Shown here piece after piece: positions 54,360 to 64,000 of a stretch of DNA of 64,000 nt (position 1 is its first letter; the number at the start of each line of letters is the position of its first letter). The notes under the pieces were generated by a model, which worked only from the letters and a program-made list of their open reading frames with translations, searched no databases and had not been told where the DNA came from. This DNA comes from Carnegiea gigantea. Lineage: Eukaryota > Streptophyta > Magnoliopsida > Caryophyllales > Cactaceae. The DNA is taken from contig JAKOGI010001331.1 of NCBI GenBank assembly GCA_029747015.1, positions 136,501-200,500 on the forward strand, in the 5' to 3' direction. A program made the translations under genes and the position numbers.

Positions 54360-55405
54360 GGGAGTTTGTATCCTACTTAAGTCGTGCATGAGGACCCTTA
54401 GCTCCCATTGGGGCTGAGGGTGTAGCGGCCGGCCATAAAGCCATGTTGAGTGCAGCGACCGGCCGTAAGGCTGTGCTGGAGGACCCTTAGTCCCCAATGC
54501 GGCTAAGAGTGTAGCGATCGGCTATTAGGCCGTGCTTGAGGACCCTTAGCGCCCAACGGGCCTAAGAGTGTAGCAACCGGCCGTTTTGCCGTGCTGAGTG
54601 TAGCGACCGGCCGTAAGGCCGTGCTTGAGGACCCTTAGCCCTCATTGGGGCTAGGAGTGTAGCGACCGATTGTTAGGCCGTGCTTGAGGGCCCTTAGCCC
54701 CTAATGGGGCTAAGAGTGTATCTACCGGCCATTAGGCTGTGCTTGAGGACCCTTAGCCCCCATTGGGGTTAGGAGTGTAGCGACCGGCCGTTAGGCCGTG
54801 CTTGAGGGCCCTTAGCCCCTAATAGCGCTAAGAATGTAGCGACCGAACATAAGGCCGTATTGAGTGTAGCGACTGGCCGTAAGGCCATGCTTGAGGACTC
54901 TTAGCCCCTAATAGGGTTAAGAATGTAGCAACCGGCCGTAAGGCTGTGCTGAGTGTAGCGACCGGTCGTAGGGCCGTACTTGAGGGCCCTTAACCCCTAA
55001 TGGGGCTAAGAGTGTGGCGACCGGCCGTAAGGCCGTGCTGAGTGTAGCGACTGGCCGTAAGGCCGTGCTTGAGGACCCTTAGCCCCCATTGGGACTAGGA
55101 GTACAGTGACCAACCGTTAGGCCGTGCTTGGGGGCCCTTAGCCCCTAATAGGTCTAAGAGTGTAGCGCCTGACCGTAAGGCCGTGCTTCAGGATCCTTAG
55201 CCCCCAATGGGGCTAAGAGTGTAGCGACCGGCAGTTAGGCCATGCTGAATGTAGCAACTGGCCGTTAGGCCGTGCTTGAGGGCCCTTAGTCCCCATTAGG
55301 GCTAGGAGTATAGCGACCGACAGTAAGGCTGTGCTTGAGGACCTTAGGCCCCCTTAGGGCTAAGAGTGTAGCGACCGGCCGTTAGGCCGTGCTGTGGACA
55401 ACAAG
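54360..55405 (+). repeat. 59-bp hairpin minisatellite, array 2
   Basis: About 20 X modules of the same family as array 1. Several X modules join directly (GTGCTGAGTGTAGCGACC) without the Y hairpin, so units of about 28 and 59 bp mix. Lies between antisense gene C and the end of pol. Confidence 0.95.
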
Positions 55406-55505
55406 AGGTATGCAGTAGTGCAAAAATGACCGCCTAGGGCCTTGGGCTTCATTACTTGTGAACAAAAAGGTACATGCCGGTGGGGGATAAAGAAAATGCG
55501 TAAGC

Positions 55506-56735
55506 CTAAGTGTAGTATTTCCTCAGGTTACTACTATGTTAGGCCCGTGGGATGGGGGTGCCAGTTAGGGTCTCTAATTGATATGTACCGGGGTGGATTT
55601 GTGAAGTGACCTTGTATGGACCTTCCCAGTTGGCGGTTAGTTTGCCGTGTTCCCCCGCCCTGGCTACAGCTTCCGTGAGCCGAAGAACAAGATCACCCAC
55701 TTGAATTGGGTGCACCCTTACTGCGCAGTTGTGCAGTCATGTGATGCGGAGTTTATATAGAGCCTCTCGGAGGAGGGCGTCGCCACGAATGGAGGGGAGA
55801 AGATCAAGGGCTTCCTGGAGTGCCGCATTATTCAACCCCTCTTGGAAAGTTGTCAGCCGATGGGTGTGAAGGGTGACTTCAACGGGTAAGACAGCCTCGG
55901 ATCATAGGCTAACATGAATGGGGTTTTGCCAGTAGCAGTTTTCTCCGTGGTACGTAGATACTATAGGACACAATGCAGTTCGTCCACCCATTTACCTTTC
56001 GTGTTGTCAAGCTTCTTCTGCAAGCCGTGGAGGATAGATTTATTGGCCACCTTGGCTTGGCCGTTGGTCTGGGGATGTGCCACAGCAGTGAAGCGAGCTT
56101 GGCAGCCCAAGTTACTGAGGTAGTCCGTGAGCTTGCTGGTGTCAAACTGCCGACCGTTGTTAAAAATTATGGCATGAGGGATGCTAAAGCGGGTGATGAT
56201 GTTCTGCCAAATGAACTTTCGCACCTCAGTGGTGGTTATGGACGCTACAGCCTCGACATCGATCCACTTGGTAAAGTAATCCACCGTCACAAATAGGTAT
56301 CGTAGCCTTGGGAAAAAGGCCGAGGATGTCTATTCCTCATGTGGCGAACGAGAGGGGATTGACTATCGGTGTCATGGTGGTGGAGGGGACTCGTTGGATG
56401 GGCGCGAACTTCTGACATTTGTCACAGGTTCGCACTAGCGTCATTACGTCATCTCGTAAGTTAGGCCAGTAGTAGCAGGCCCGAATGGCCGTGACGGCTA
56501 ATGCACGGCCTCCTGCATGCGTGCTGTAAATGCCTTCATGCAGCTCTTCCAATACCCTTCTCCTTTCCTCTGGGGTCACACACTGTAGAAGAGGCCGGGC
56601 GAAAGATCTTTTGTTTAAAATTCCTTCGTATAAGATAAACCAGTTCAACCTCTTCTTCACTTTATTCGCCTCTTTGGGGTCCGAGTGCAGCGTGCTGTCA
56701 GTGAGGTACGCGCGGATAGGCTCCATTCACGTTGG
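55506..56735 (-). pseudogene. Tat integrase, catalytic residues lost
   Basis: The zinc finger is intact (H..GIYSTHAGG, CYYWPNL, CDKCQKF). The core starts VDYFTKWIDVEAV, but the second catalytic Asp position reads IIFNNGRQF (Asn) and the Glu position reads NGQAKV (Lys). A frameshift near 55,960-56,000 leads to the C-terminal part with VHPIQVGDLVLR and NWEGPYKVTSQIHPGTYQLE, ending at the TAG at 55,506. Cannot integrate. Confidence 0.9.
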
Positions 56736-56739
56736 GCTT

Positions 56740-57210
56740 TTGTCTAACCATAACACCTCGTGTGGGTCGATGCTCCTTTCCGTCAGAGTTTCCCACTGGA
56801 TGTTTTTGGGTTTCCCATCATCAGATGAGCTCGCCAGCTTAGACAGAGCGTCTGCCTGTCAGTTCTCTGACTGAGGGATGTGTGTGATGGTAAAGTACTT
56901 TAACAACTTGGAGGCCTCTCGAACTCATCGGACATATGCAGCCATGACGCCGTCCTTTGCTTCGTATGCTCCATTCAGCTGGCTGAAGACTAGCTGGGAA
57001 TCAGAGAAGGCTTGTACATAATCAGCCCCAATAGTATGGCAGAGCTCTATCCTCACAACGAGGGCTTCATACTCGGCCTCGTTGTTAGATGCCTTGAACA
57101 TGAACTTTAGGGCATCCTCGTAGCGCGCCCCGGTGGGGCTCTAAATAATAAGGTCGGCTCCACTGCCATCTTTAGTGGACGAGCCGTCCACGTATGAGTT
57201 CCAGGGCTGT
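56740..57210 (-). pseudogene. Tat second (archaeal-type) RNase H
   Basis: Starts YVDGSSTKDGSGADLI, then a TAG near 57,139, EDALKFMFKASNNEAEYEAL, SDSQLVFSQLNGAYEAK and IPQSEN.QADALSKLAS. The presence of this extra RNase H behind the usual one is the Tat signature. Two or more stops. Confidence 0.8.
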
Positions 57211-57360
57211 GGGCGTAAGTCTTCCTGAGTGGGCGTAAGTCTTCTCTGCCAGGAAGTCAGCTAATGCTTGGGCCTTGATGGCCCTCCGTGGTTTGAAGGC
57301 TAGGTCATAACGGGAGAGCTTGACGGCCCATTTCAAGAGCCGCCCGGAGGCGTCTAACTT

Positions 57361-57740
57361 CTAAAGAACATTCCTCAAGGGTTGGTCTGTTAAGACTAAA
57401 ATCTTGTGAGCTTCAAAGTAAGGCCTCAGCTTCCGACTAGTCATCACCAAGGCATATGCAAACTTCTTGATGAGGGGGTAGTTCATCTCCACACCGGCGA
57501 GGGCCTGGCTTACGTAGTACACAGGGATTTGCTCCTTTGCTTGCTCCGCCACAAGGACAGCGCTGACGGCGTGCTCTGAAACGGCCAAATACAGCACCAA
57601 GACCTCTCCTTCCGCAGGACTGGCGATCTTGGGCAGCTGAGCTAAGTAGGTCTTCAAAGCCTGGAAGGCCTCATCCACCTGCTTATCCCAACTGAAGCTG
57701 TCCCGCTGGCGTAGGACGGGGAAGAATAGCTAGCACTTAT
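57361..57740 (-). pseudogene. Tat first RNase H
   Basis: WDKQVDEAFQALKTYLAQLP then LVLYLAVSEHAVSAVLVAEQ, IPVYYVSQALAGVEMNYPLI and LVLTDQPLRNVL. A TAG at about 57,731 and a TGA at about 57,808 separate it from RT in the same frame. Confidence 0.85.
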
Positions 57741-57810
57741 CCGCGGATCGGGGCATAAACTGTCTAAGGACGGCTGTGCAACTAGTCAGGCACTGCACCT
57801 CTCGTATATT

Positions 57811-58899
57811 TCAGGGTGGCTTCATATCCAGGACGGCCTGGATTTTGTCTGGGTTTGCTTCGATGCCGCGGCTACTGATCATGAAGCCGAGGAACTTGCC
57901 CGACCGAACCCCAAAGACGTACTTCCTTGGGTTTAGCTTCATGTTGAATGCACAAAGTATGTCAAACGTCTTCTGCAGATCACGACTATGATCCTCCTCG
58001 GTCTTACTTTTCACAATCATGTCGTCGACGTAGACTTCCATGGTCTAACCAATGAGAGGCTCGAACAATTTGTTAACCAGGTGCTGGTAGGTGGCCCCTG
58101 CATTCTTTAGCCAGAAGGGCATCATTTTATAATAGTGGAGGCCGCGGTCCATGATGAACGCTGTCTTTTCTTGGTCCTCAGGGCAGAGGGGTATCTGGTG
58201 ATACCCGGAGAAGGCATCTATGAGGCTTATTAGGGCGTGCTTGGCTGTGGCGTTCACAACCTTGTCAATCTTTGGTAGTGGGTAACTATCCTTTGGGCAG
58301 GCCTTATTTAAATCCGTGAAGTCTACGCACATTCTCCAGGTCCCGTTTGGTTTCTTCACTAACACTACATTCGAGATCCATTCGGGGTATTGGCATTCTC
58401 GAATGAAGCCAGCCTCTAACAGCTTTTGGACTTCAGCATTGGCTGCGGCCGCTCTCTCTAGGCCCATATGGCGCTTCTTTTGGATAACCGGCTTGTGACG
58501 GGGGTCTACGTTCAATTGATGCTCCATTACATTTGGAGCGACGTCGTGCATTTCTTCGGGTCCGAACGCGAAAACATCCTTGTATTCCTGTAAGAGGGAA
58601 ACCAGTGATTGCCGATCAGTGTCTGTGATGCCGCGACCTAGCTGCACAGTGCGCTCAGGCCGCTTCTCTTCGAAAGAGACGTGCTCCATTGTGTCCGTGG
58701 CTTCTAGTCGAGGCCGTGGAGGTTCTGATGAAGTGAGGGTGTGGATAACCAAGGCCTCCGGGGCCGGAGCGGGCAGTCCTGCCTTTGCCTGCTTCTCTGT
58801 CTTGGACGGTTCAGTAGGTTTGCGCTCCCTAGTCCGCTCTATGAGGGGTTTGATACTCACCACGTAGCACTCCCGGGCCGTCTGCTGGTCCCCCCGCAT
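57811..58899 (-). pseudogene. Tat reverse transcriptase, split by a stop
   Basis: Linker then RT: WISNVVLVKKPNGTWRMCVD, CPKDSYPLPKIDKVVNATA, LISLIDAFSGYHQI, NAGATYQHLVNKLF, a TAG at 58,042-58,044, then MEVYVDDMIVKS, the catalytic box, and KYVFGVRSGKFLGFMIS. The stop lies two residues before the catalytic box. Confidence 0.92.
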
Positions 58900-59098
58900 T
58901 TCGCAATACTGCCGTAATCCGCTTCGAATTGAAGCTGGAGGAGGTATGGGGCAATGACGGCCTTCACCTTGTGAAGGGTTGGCCGCCCTAAAATCACATT
59001 ATAGGCCGTGGGCACATCAACGACCAAAAAGTCGACCTCAAGGCTCTTGGATTTGGTTTTATCACCAAAACATACTGGAAGGCGGATCATCCCCAGAA
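58857..59098 (-). pseudogene. Tat protease tail, 5'-truncated
   Basis: MIRLPVCFGDKTKSKSLEVD then FLVVDVPTAYNVILGRPTLH, the C-terminal part of a gypsy protease. The active site and all of gag are missing; similarity stops abruptly at about 59,098. Confidence 0.8.
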
Positions 59099-59516
59099 AT
59101 TTTTTTAGGAAATGTTGTGAAACTCCAGAATTTTTATTTATTTATTTAGATTTATTTTTATTTATAATTATATTGCGATTGACAAACCTGGAATGCTTAA
59201 GCTCGTAGGGGTTAATTTTAAGAAATGTAACGATGTAGTCGGAAAGTGAGTTAAACGGTCCAAGCCAAAGAAATATTAATCTCTCAACTCACTATTCCCA
59301 AAGATAAAAAAGGGAAAAGAAAATAGCAATACAAAAAAAAGGGCAGGGGAGAGGGGAGGCAACTCCTAAGATTTAAACCCTTTTCTTTCCCTCTCTCTTC
59401 CTCTCCCCTTCTCTCTCTCCTCATGGTAGCCCCCTCAGCATCTCTCTCTCTGTCTCTCCCTCTGTCTCTGTCTCTCTCTCACTCTCCCTCATTCACCATC
59501 CATATACTACCTTAAA
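59099..59516. other. Spacer between two gypsy elements, possible LTR fragment
   Basis: TGTTGTGAAACTCCAG at 59,112 could be an LTR start; the right half is CT-rich (59,380-59,490). No coding. Both neighbours end abruptly at its edges. Confidence 0.35.
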
Positions 59517-60100
59517 AGGTGACATGCCAGTTGCTCAACCTGGCGCTCTGTTATAGGCGAATTCTGCATGTGGTAATAAAAGATCCCAAGCTTTCTTAGA
59601 CTGGGGCGAAATCAAAGCCCTGAGGAGTGTTCCCAAGGTTCGATTTGTTACCTCTGTTTGACCGTCGGTCTGGGGATGATAGGTTGTGCTATATTTCAGT
59701 TTTGTCCCCAACTTCTTCCATAAAGTGACCCAGAAATGACTTAAAAACTTAGTATCCCGATCTGAAACAATGGATCGTGAATACCATGCAATCTAGTTGC
59801 TTCCTTGAAATACAAATCTGCAATATTAGTAGCATCGTTAGTCTTATTGTAGGGAATAAGGTGGGCCATCTTCAAGAACCAGTTTACCACCACAAAGATT
59901 AAATCTTTGCCTCGCTGTTTTCTAGGCAAGCCTAGAATAAAATCCATACTCATGTCTACCCAAGGTTGGGTCGGAACAAGAAGTGGCATACATAACCCTT
60001 GTGGGAGTAGGTGACTTTTAGCCACTTGACATGTCGCATACCGCTTCAGTAAATCTTGTACATCTTTATGCATTCCAGGCCAGAAACAATGCTCTTTCAA
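59517..60100 (-). pseudogene. gypsy integrase, frameshifted and truncated
   Basis: HCFWPGMHKDVQDLLKRYAT carries the end of the zinc finger, then WVDMSMDFILGLPRKQRGKD with the first catalytic Asp. A frameshift near 59,765 moves the frame to [20 protein letters not shown] and [20 protein letters not shown], so Asp and Glu are still present. Breaks off near 59,517. Confidence 0.88.
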
Positions 60101-60157
60101 AATGGTAAGAGGTTTAGTCTCACCATAATGACCTGCTGATGAACCTCCATGAACTTC

Positions 60158-60716
60158 TCAAATCAGAAGCTCCCGAGTGCTGCATTTAGGCACACATAGA
60201 TGTGCACTCTTCAATAGAAATCCTTCTTGAACCAAAAAATCATCTTTGGGGTGCTTGTGACACGCACCATAGATTTCCCAAAAGTCTTCATCTCCAGAGT
60301 ATAATAATTTTAGATGCTCGAAACCCAGAACACAAGCATCTAACTGGAACAGTAATAGATATCTTCTGGATAAGGCATTAGCGCCTTTATTCAGCTTCCC
60401 TGATTTATGCCGTATAGTAAAATGAAATAACTGGAGAAACTCGACCCACTTAGCATGCGAGGAGTTTAATTTATGCTGGCCTTGAATATACTTCAAAGCT
60501 TCGTGATCAGAATGGTGAATAAACTCGCTGGCTATAAGATAATGATTCCAGTGCTCTAAACATCGAACTATAGCATAGAATTCTTTACCATAAGTGGAGT
60601 ATTTTCGTCTTGAGTCACACAGTTTCTCACTAAAGAAGGCTAATGGTTTGCCCACTTAAGTAAGAACACTGCCAATACTAACGCTCGATGCGTCACATTC
60701 CACTTCGAACACTTTG
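60158..60716 (-). pseudogene. gypsy RNase H
   Basis: PLAFFSEKLCDSRRKYSTYG, FIHHSDHEALKYIQGQHKLN and KSGKLNKGANALSRR. Where ADALS is usual, NALS is present, so a catalytic Asp appears lost (near 60,380). Stops lie between it and RT. Confidence 0.85.
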
Positions 60717-61876
60717 TCAAAACAGGGAATGACCTAACGCTGGTGCTTGTGTTAGCTTAGACTTAACTTCTTCAAAGGTCGTTTGTACCTTAGGGGTCCA
60801 TCGAAAAGATGTGCGCTTAAGCACCTCGGTCATTGGCGCAGTAATAGTGCTGAAATTTCGAATAAAATGTCGGTAGAACGAAGCAAGTCCATGAAAGCTA
60901 CAGACGTCATGCATGCTCTGCGGTGTAGGCCAACTCCGAATAGCCTCAATCTTGGCTTCATCAGCTTCAATTCCTTCAGCAGTTATGATATACCCTAAAA
61001 AAGTGACCTTAGAAGTAAAAAAGGAACACTTTTTAAGATTCCTGTATAACTTTTCACATTCAAGCACCCTTTTAATCTCTGTCAAATGATTATAATGCTC
61101 TTTCTTATCTTTGCTGAAGATCAGAATATCATCAAAATAAACAGCAACAAACTTGCCAATGTAAGGTTTGAATATTTGATTCATTAACCTCAAAAATGTG
61201 CTCGGAGCATTTGATAAACCAAACAACATAACCAACCATTCGAATAGAGCACCCTTTGTTTTGAAAGCAGTTTTCCACTCGTCACCTTCTTTGATTCGAA
61301 TATGATAATAACCGCTTCGTAAATCAATCTTCGAATATACACTCGAACCATGCAACTCGTCTAGCATATCTTCAAGTCTCGATATTGGATACCGATACGT
61401 GATAGTAATCTTGTTAATAGCTTGACTATCCGTATTGGATACCAGTACTTGACAGTAATCTTGTTAATAGCTCGACTATCAACACACATACGCATACTCC
61501 CGTCTTTCTTTGGTACTAGGAGTGCAGGAACGGCGCAAGGGCTTAAGGATTCTTGAACTAATCCTTTAGCCATTAATTCTTCCACTTGCTTATGAATTTT
61601 AGAAGTGTCTTTTGGGTTCATTCTGTAGGAAGGTTTATTTACAAGGATTGAACCAGGAATAAGGTCGATATGATGCTGGATATCTCTTTTCGTGGATAAT
61701 CTAGAGGGTATCTCTTCAAAAAAGACATGACCAAACCGCTTGAGTAATGATTTAGCAATTGGATGGTTTGGCAAAGGTGGTTCAGGTTCTTCTTGAGTGG
61801 CTAAAATCCACTCTCTAAAAGCTCTAAATTCATGATAAGAAGCTTTCAACAAGGGCTCGTTGCAGGCAAATAACAT
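60717..61876 (-). pseudogene. gypsy reverse transcriptase with 50-bp internal duplication
   Basis: First part: [53 protein letters not shown] 50-bp tandem repeat (about 61,383-61,482) then shifts the frame. Second part: [53 protein letters not shown] (61,128-61,139 region) and [20 protein letters not shown]. Otherwise well preserved. Confidence 0.92.
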
Positions 61877-61891
61877 ATCTGATCTTTCAGG

Positions 61892-62358
61892 TTATTTTTG
61901 TGGTTTGTATTTGGAAAGTTCAGATGGGGATAACGGTGTCAAGGTGATCTTCTTTCCTCCCTTGGAGAAGGAATAGGTATTTAGAAATCCATTGTGCAGC
62001 ACCTTACGATCATACATCCATGGACGTCGCAAAAGAATATGGCACGCATCTATTGGAATCACATCCACAACTTGTCTCGATAATTCTTCCCGATTGATAA
62101 TGAAATCAAACATCGAGAATTGACTTGATGACGTTTACTCTGATTGAGCCACTGGATGTTGTATGGGTGAGGATGTACTGAGGCCTGGAGGCCCAACTTC
62201 TCAATCATCCTCAATGATACAACGTTAGCACAACTGCCTCCATCAATTATCAATGAGCACACCTTGCCTTCAACGGTGCAACGAGAATGAAAAATGTTTT
62301 CCCGTTGTTCATCTTTAACTCCACGTTGATTTCTTAGTATCCTTCGAAGTACTAGCAT
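61892..62358 (-). pseudogene. gypsy protease, two overlapping frames
   Basis: RCTVEGKVCSLIIDGGSCAN holds the active-site box (about 62,212-62,290). After a frameshift near 62,080-62,110 the reading continues as DVIPIDACHILLRRPWMYDR, the flap and C-terminal region. Lies between the nucleocapsid finger and RT. Confidence 0.85.
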
Positions 62359-62495
62359 TTCTCCTTCATCTGCAGCTTCAACTACTTCCTCTAGCTCATC
62401 CTCTGTCCTTCTTCATCTTCCCCTTTCTGTTCCTCCTCTTTATCCTCTTCTCTAATTGCATCCCCTTTAGTAAGAGTAATAATTCTTCGATTTGG

Positions 62496-62537
62496 GCAAT
62501 CAGAAGCAATATGCCCAGGTCCCTGACACTTAAAACA
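62496..62537 (-). other. Intact CCHC zinc knuckle of gypsy gag
   Basis: CFKCQGPGHIASDC matches C-x2-C-x4-H-x4-C exactly. It is downstream of the gag open frame in a different segment, so a stop or shift between about 62,545 and 62,699 separates them. Confidence 0.85.
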
Positions 62538-62698
62538 GTGTCAGTTACTCATTGGAAATTGATAGGGATGTTCTGGACCAGACTGAGGCCGTGGTTGGGG
62601 GTACAGTGGCCGTGCTGGAGGTTGTGGTCTTTGAGGAGTTTGGGTTCTTTGTGGCATAGGGGAAGACGGATTTTGTGGGTATGATCTTGGAGGAAAAT

Positions 62699-63532
62699 TC
62701 AGACTCCCCTGTTAAAAGGTGAAGTACGAATTGGAGGTTTCAGGAAATCACATTTGATTGGTTTATTTCTTCGTTGTTGTTCAACTTTGTGTGCTAACAC
62801 ACAAACTTCATCAAATATGGTATATTGTTGCAACTCAACAACATTAGAATACCTAGGATCAAGGCCACCCAAGTATCGAACAATTGTTTGCTCTTCAGGC
62901 TCCTGAATGTCACATTTAATTAGGAGCTTTTCAAACTCTCTCATGTATTCCTCAATAGTTAAATTCCCTTGAGTCAGATTATGCAGTTGGGAATAGCTGT
63001 CTTTGAGATATGTTGCTGGGAGGAATTGGTACTTCAATTTGGATTTCATTTTCTCCCATGTTCTAATTTTACCTTTTCTGCTTCTGGTTCTCTTAGCACA
63101 AAGGTTAGTCCGCCAAAGGGACGCATACCTGCGAAGCCTAAGTGTAACCAACTTCACTTTCTTGTCATATGGAATGTCCTTATAATCAAAAACTCGTTCT
63201 ACAGTGTGTAACCATTCCAGGAATTCATCTGGATCCAGTTTACCCTCAAACTCAGGAATTTCAACTTTAAAATCATTTGAGTTTTTGGGCATTCTTCTAG
63301 CACCTCTGACCCTTCTTAGAGGTTCTTCTTCATTGGAAGAACTGTTCACGTTACTTGCTTCATCTTCATCATAAACAAATGCAATTGGACTTTTAAGAGC
63401 CTTCTGCTTCTGTTTCATGTCATTTCCCAGTTGCTTTCGCAAGTACTCACTTTGTTTCTCCAATTCTACCTTCGATGAAGACACAGCTTGGTAATTCTTC
63501 ATGAGGGCTTCACACTTTTCTTCAAAGGTCAT
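62699..63532 (-). pseudogene. gypsy gag (capsid part), long open frame
   Basis: First ATG at 63,532 (MTFEEKCEALMKNYQ), a coiled-coil-like start, an acidic linker, then the retrotransposon gag domain: FEGKLDPDEFLEWLHTVERV, KVKLVTLRLRRYASLW, TWEKMKSKLKYQFLPATYLK, NLTIEEYMREFEKLLIK and RYLGGLDPRYSNVVELQQYT. The 278-codon frame is uninterrupted, but the knuckle and pol behind it are not in frame. Confidence 0.88.
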
Positions 63533-63669
63533 TTGACTGGTACTAGCGATGTTGGAACACAGGGACACAAGCCAAGGCTAGAATTTTTTTTTTTTTTGTG
63601 TTTTGGAAATTTATAGTGTGACAGGGGAGAGAAATGCGTGGGGTTTGATTTCAGGCCAAGAATGAACTT

Positions 63670-63681
63670 GCTCTGATATCA
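63670..63681 (-). other. Primer-binding site of gypsy element
   Basis: The - strand reads TGATATCAGAGC, one base from the Met-tRNA primer site TGGTATCAGAGC, about 140 bases before gag. Confidence 0.75.
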
Positions 63682-63685
63682 AAAT

Positions 63686-64000
63686 TGATGCAGTCACGCT
63701 GGGAAGAAAGGGAATGAAAGGAAAGCCTAAGTGTTTAGGGGAAAAGAGAGGAGATGGCGTAGGAAAGGAAGGGAGATGGCGTGAGAGGAAAGGAGAATTC
63801 AAGGCCTTGAAGAAGAAAATCAAGGCACTGAACTACGTATCGATAGAGCTGAAATGTTTCCTGGATACAGATTTCACTACTAAGAACTGTTTTAGGGCCC
63901 TTAATCCTAGATTAGGATGCAGACTTCACCACCTAATCAAGATTAAGACTCACTTGAATACTACTCTAATTAGTCGAATTAGAGATATGCAAGTAAAGAA
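63686..64000 (-). repeat. Partial 5' LTR of gypsy element
   Basis: Sequence beyond the primer site up to the window edge; a CA end (TG on +) is at 63,686-63,690. Its other end is outside the window. Confidence 0.5.

Larger units (their letters stand above)
48174..59098 (-). mobile_element. Tat-lineage Ty3/gypsy element with antisense genes and minisatellites
   Basis: On the - strand, protease tail, RT, RNase H, a second RNase H and integrase run from 59,098 to 55,506. The dual RNase H is diagnostic of the Tat lineage. Below 55,506 come a minisatellite, an antisense gene, a second minisatellite, two antisense gene-like units and a candidate 3' LTR. The 5' end is lost inside the protease at about 59,098. 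That all of 48,174-55,505 belongs to this element is inference from lineage architecture. Confidence 0.7.
59517..64000 (-). mobile_element. Ty3/gypsy element, 3'-truncated, 5' LTR off the window
   Basis: On the - strand gag, protease, RT, RNase H, integrase run from 63,532 down to 59,517, the gypsy order, with a primer site at 63,670. The integrase stops at VVYGW, before any chromodomain, so the 3' part is lost. The YFDD catalytic box suggests a chromovirus, not certain. Confidence 0.85.

Noticed and set aside
50330..55405. Regular arrays that look CRISPR-like
   Set aside because: Units are contiguous and diverged with no unique spacers, in a plant retrotransposon; they are a minisatellite.

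Overview
This is a stretch of nuclear DNA from a flowering plant, probably a eudicot with a large, transposon-rich genome. The one host gene is recognisable by protein sequence: a 15-exon ortholog of Arabidopsis MSI4/FVE, a WD40 histone-binding protein, spanning about 16,020 to 38,326 on the + strand. My reconstructed exons sum to 1,566 bases (521 codons plus stop), every junction keeps frame, and the protein aligns end to end with the FVE family as I remember it. Nearly everything else is transposon, much of it nested or decayed. The species cannot be named from the window.

Layout. 1-4,822: a decayed Ty1/copia element on the - strand, with its 5' LTR and primer site near 4,550-4,822. 4,823-6,150: AT-rich DNA with a diffuse repeat. 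6,160-14,380: a second decayed copia on the + strand, split in its pre-integrase region by a 4,075-bp hAT transposon (7,029-11,103) with an 8-bp target duplication. 15,217-15,765: a hAT end fragment just upstream of the host gene.

16,020-38,326: the MSI4/FVE gene. Its coding sequence is small, but introns 4, 7, 9 and 12 are inflated to 3.3, 1.5, 4.6 and 8.5 kb. The inserts are a repeat-rich unit with SINE-like and microsatellite DNA (intron 4), a hAT element (intron 7), a 5'-truncated L1-type LINE inside an older inverted repeat (intron 9), and two TIR elements plus duplications (intron 12). Intron 2 appears to use a GC-AG splice pair.

38,327-46,500: more hAT elements (39,312-40,729; 43,087-45,015), a Tourist-like MITE (40,757-40,972) and a very decayed Ty3/gypsy RNase H remnant. 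48,174-59,098: a Tat-lineage Ty3/gypsy element on the - strand, with dual RNase H domains and an inactivated integrase. Between its pol and its presumed 3' LTR lie about 7 kb holding three gene-like units on the opposite (+) strand, each with a TATA-like box and an A-rich end signal, and two arrays of a 59-bp hairpin minisatellite. This is the most unusual part of the window. 59,517-64,000: the 5' part of another Ty3/gypsy element on the - strand (gag to integrase, primer site, partial LTR), broken by a 50-bp duplication in its reverse transcriptase.

Functionally only the MSI4/FVE gene looks intact. All transposon proteins I could read carry stops, frameshifts or lost catalytic residues. Coordinates of splice sites were read by eye and checked by phase; transposon boundaries are firm only where a target-site duplication is quoted.
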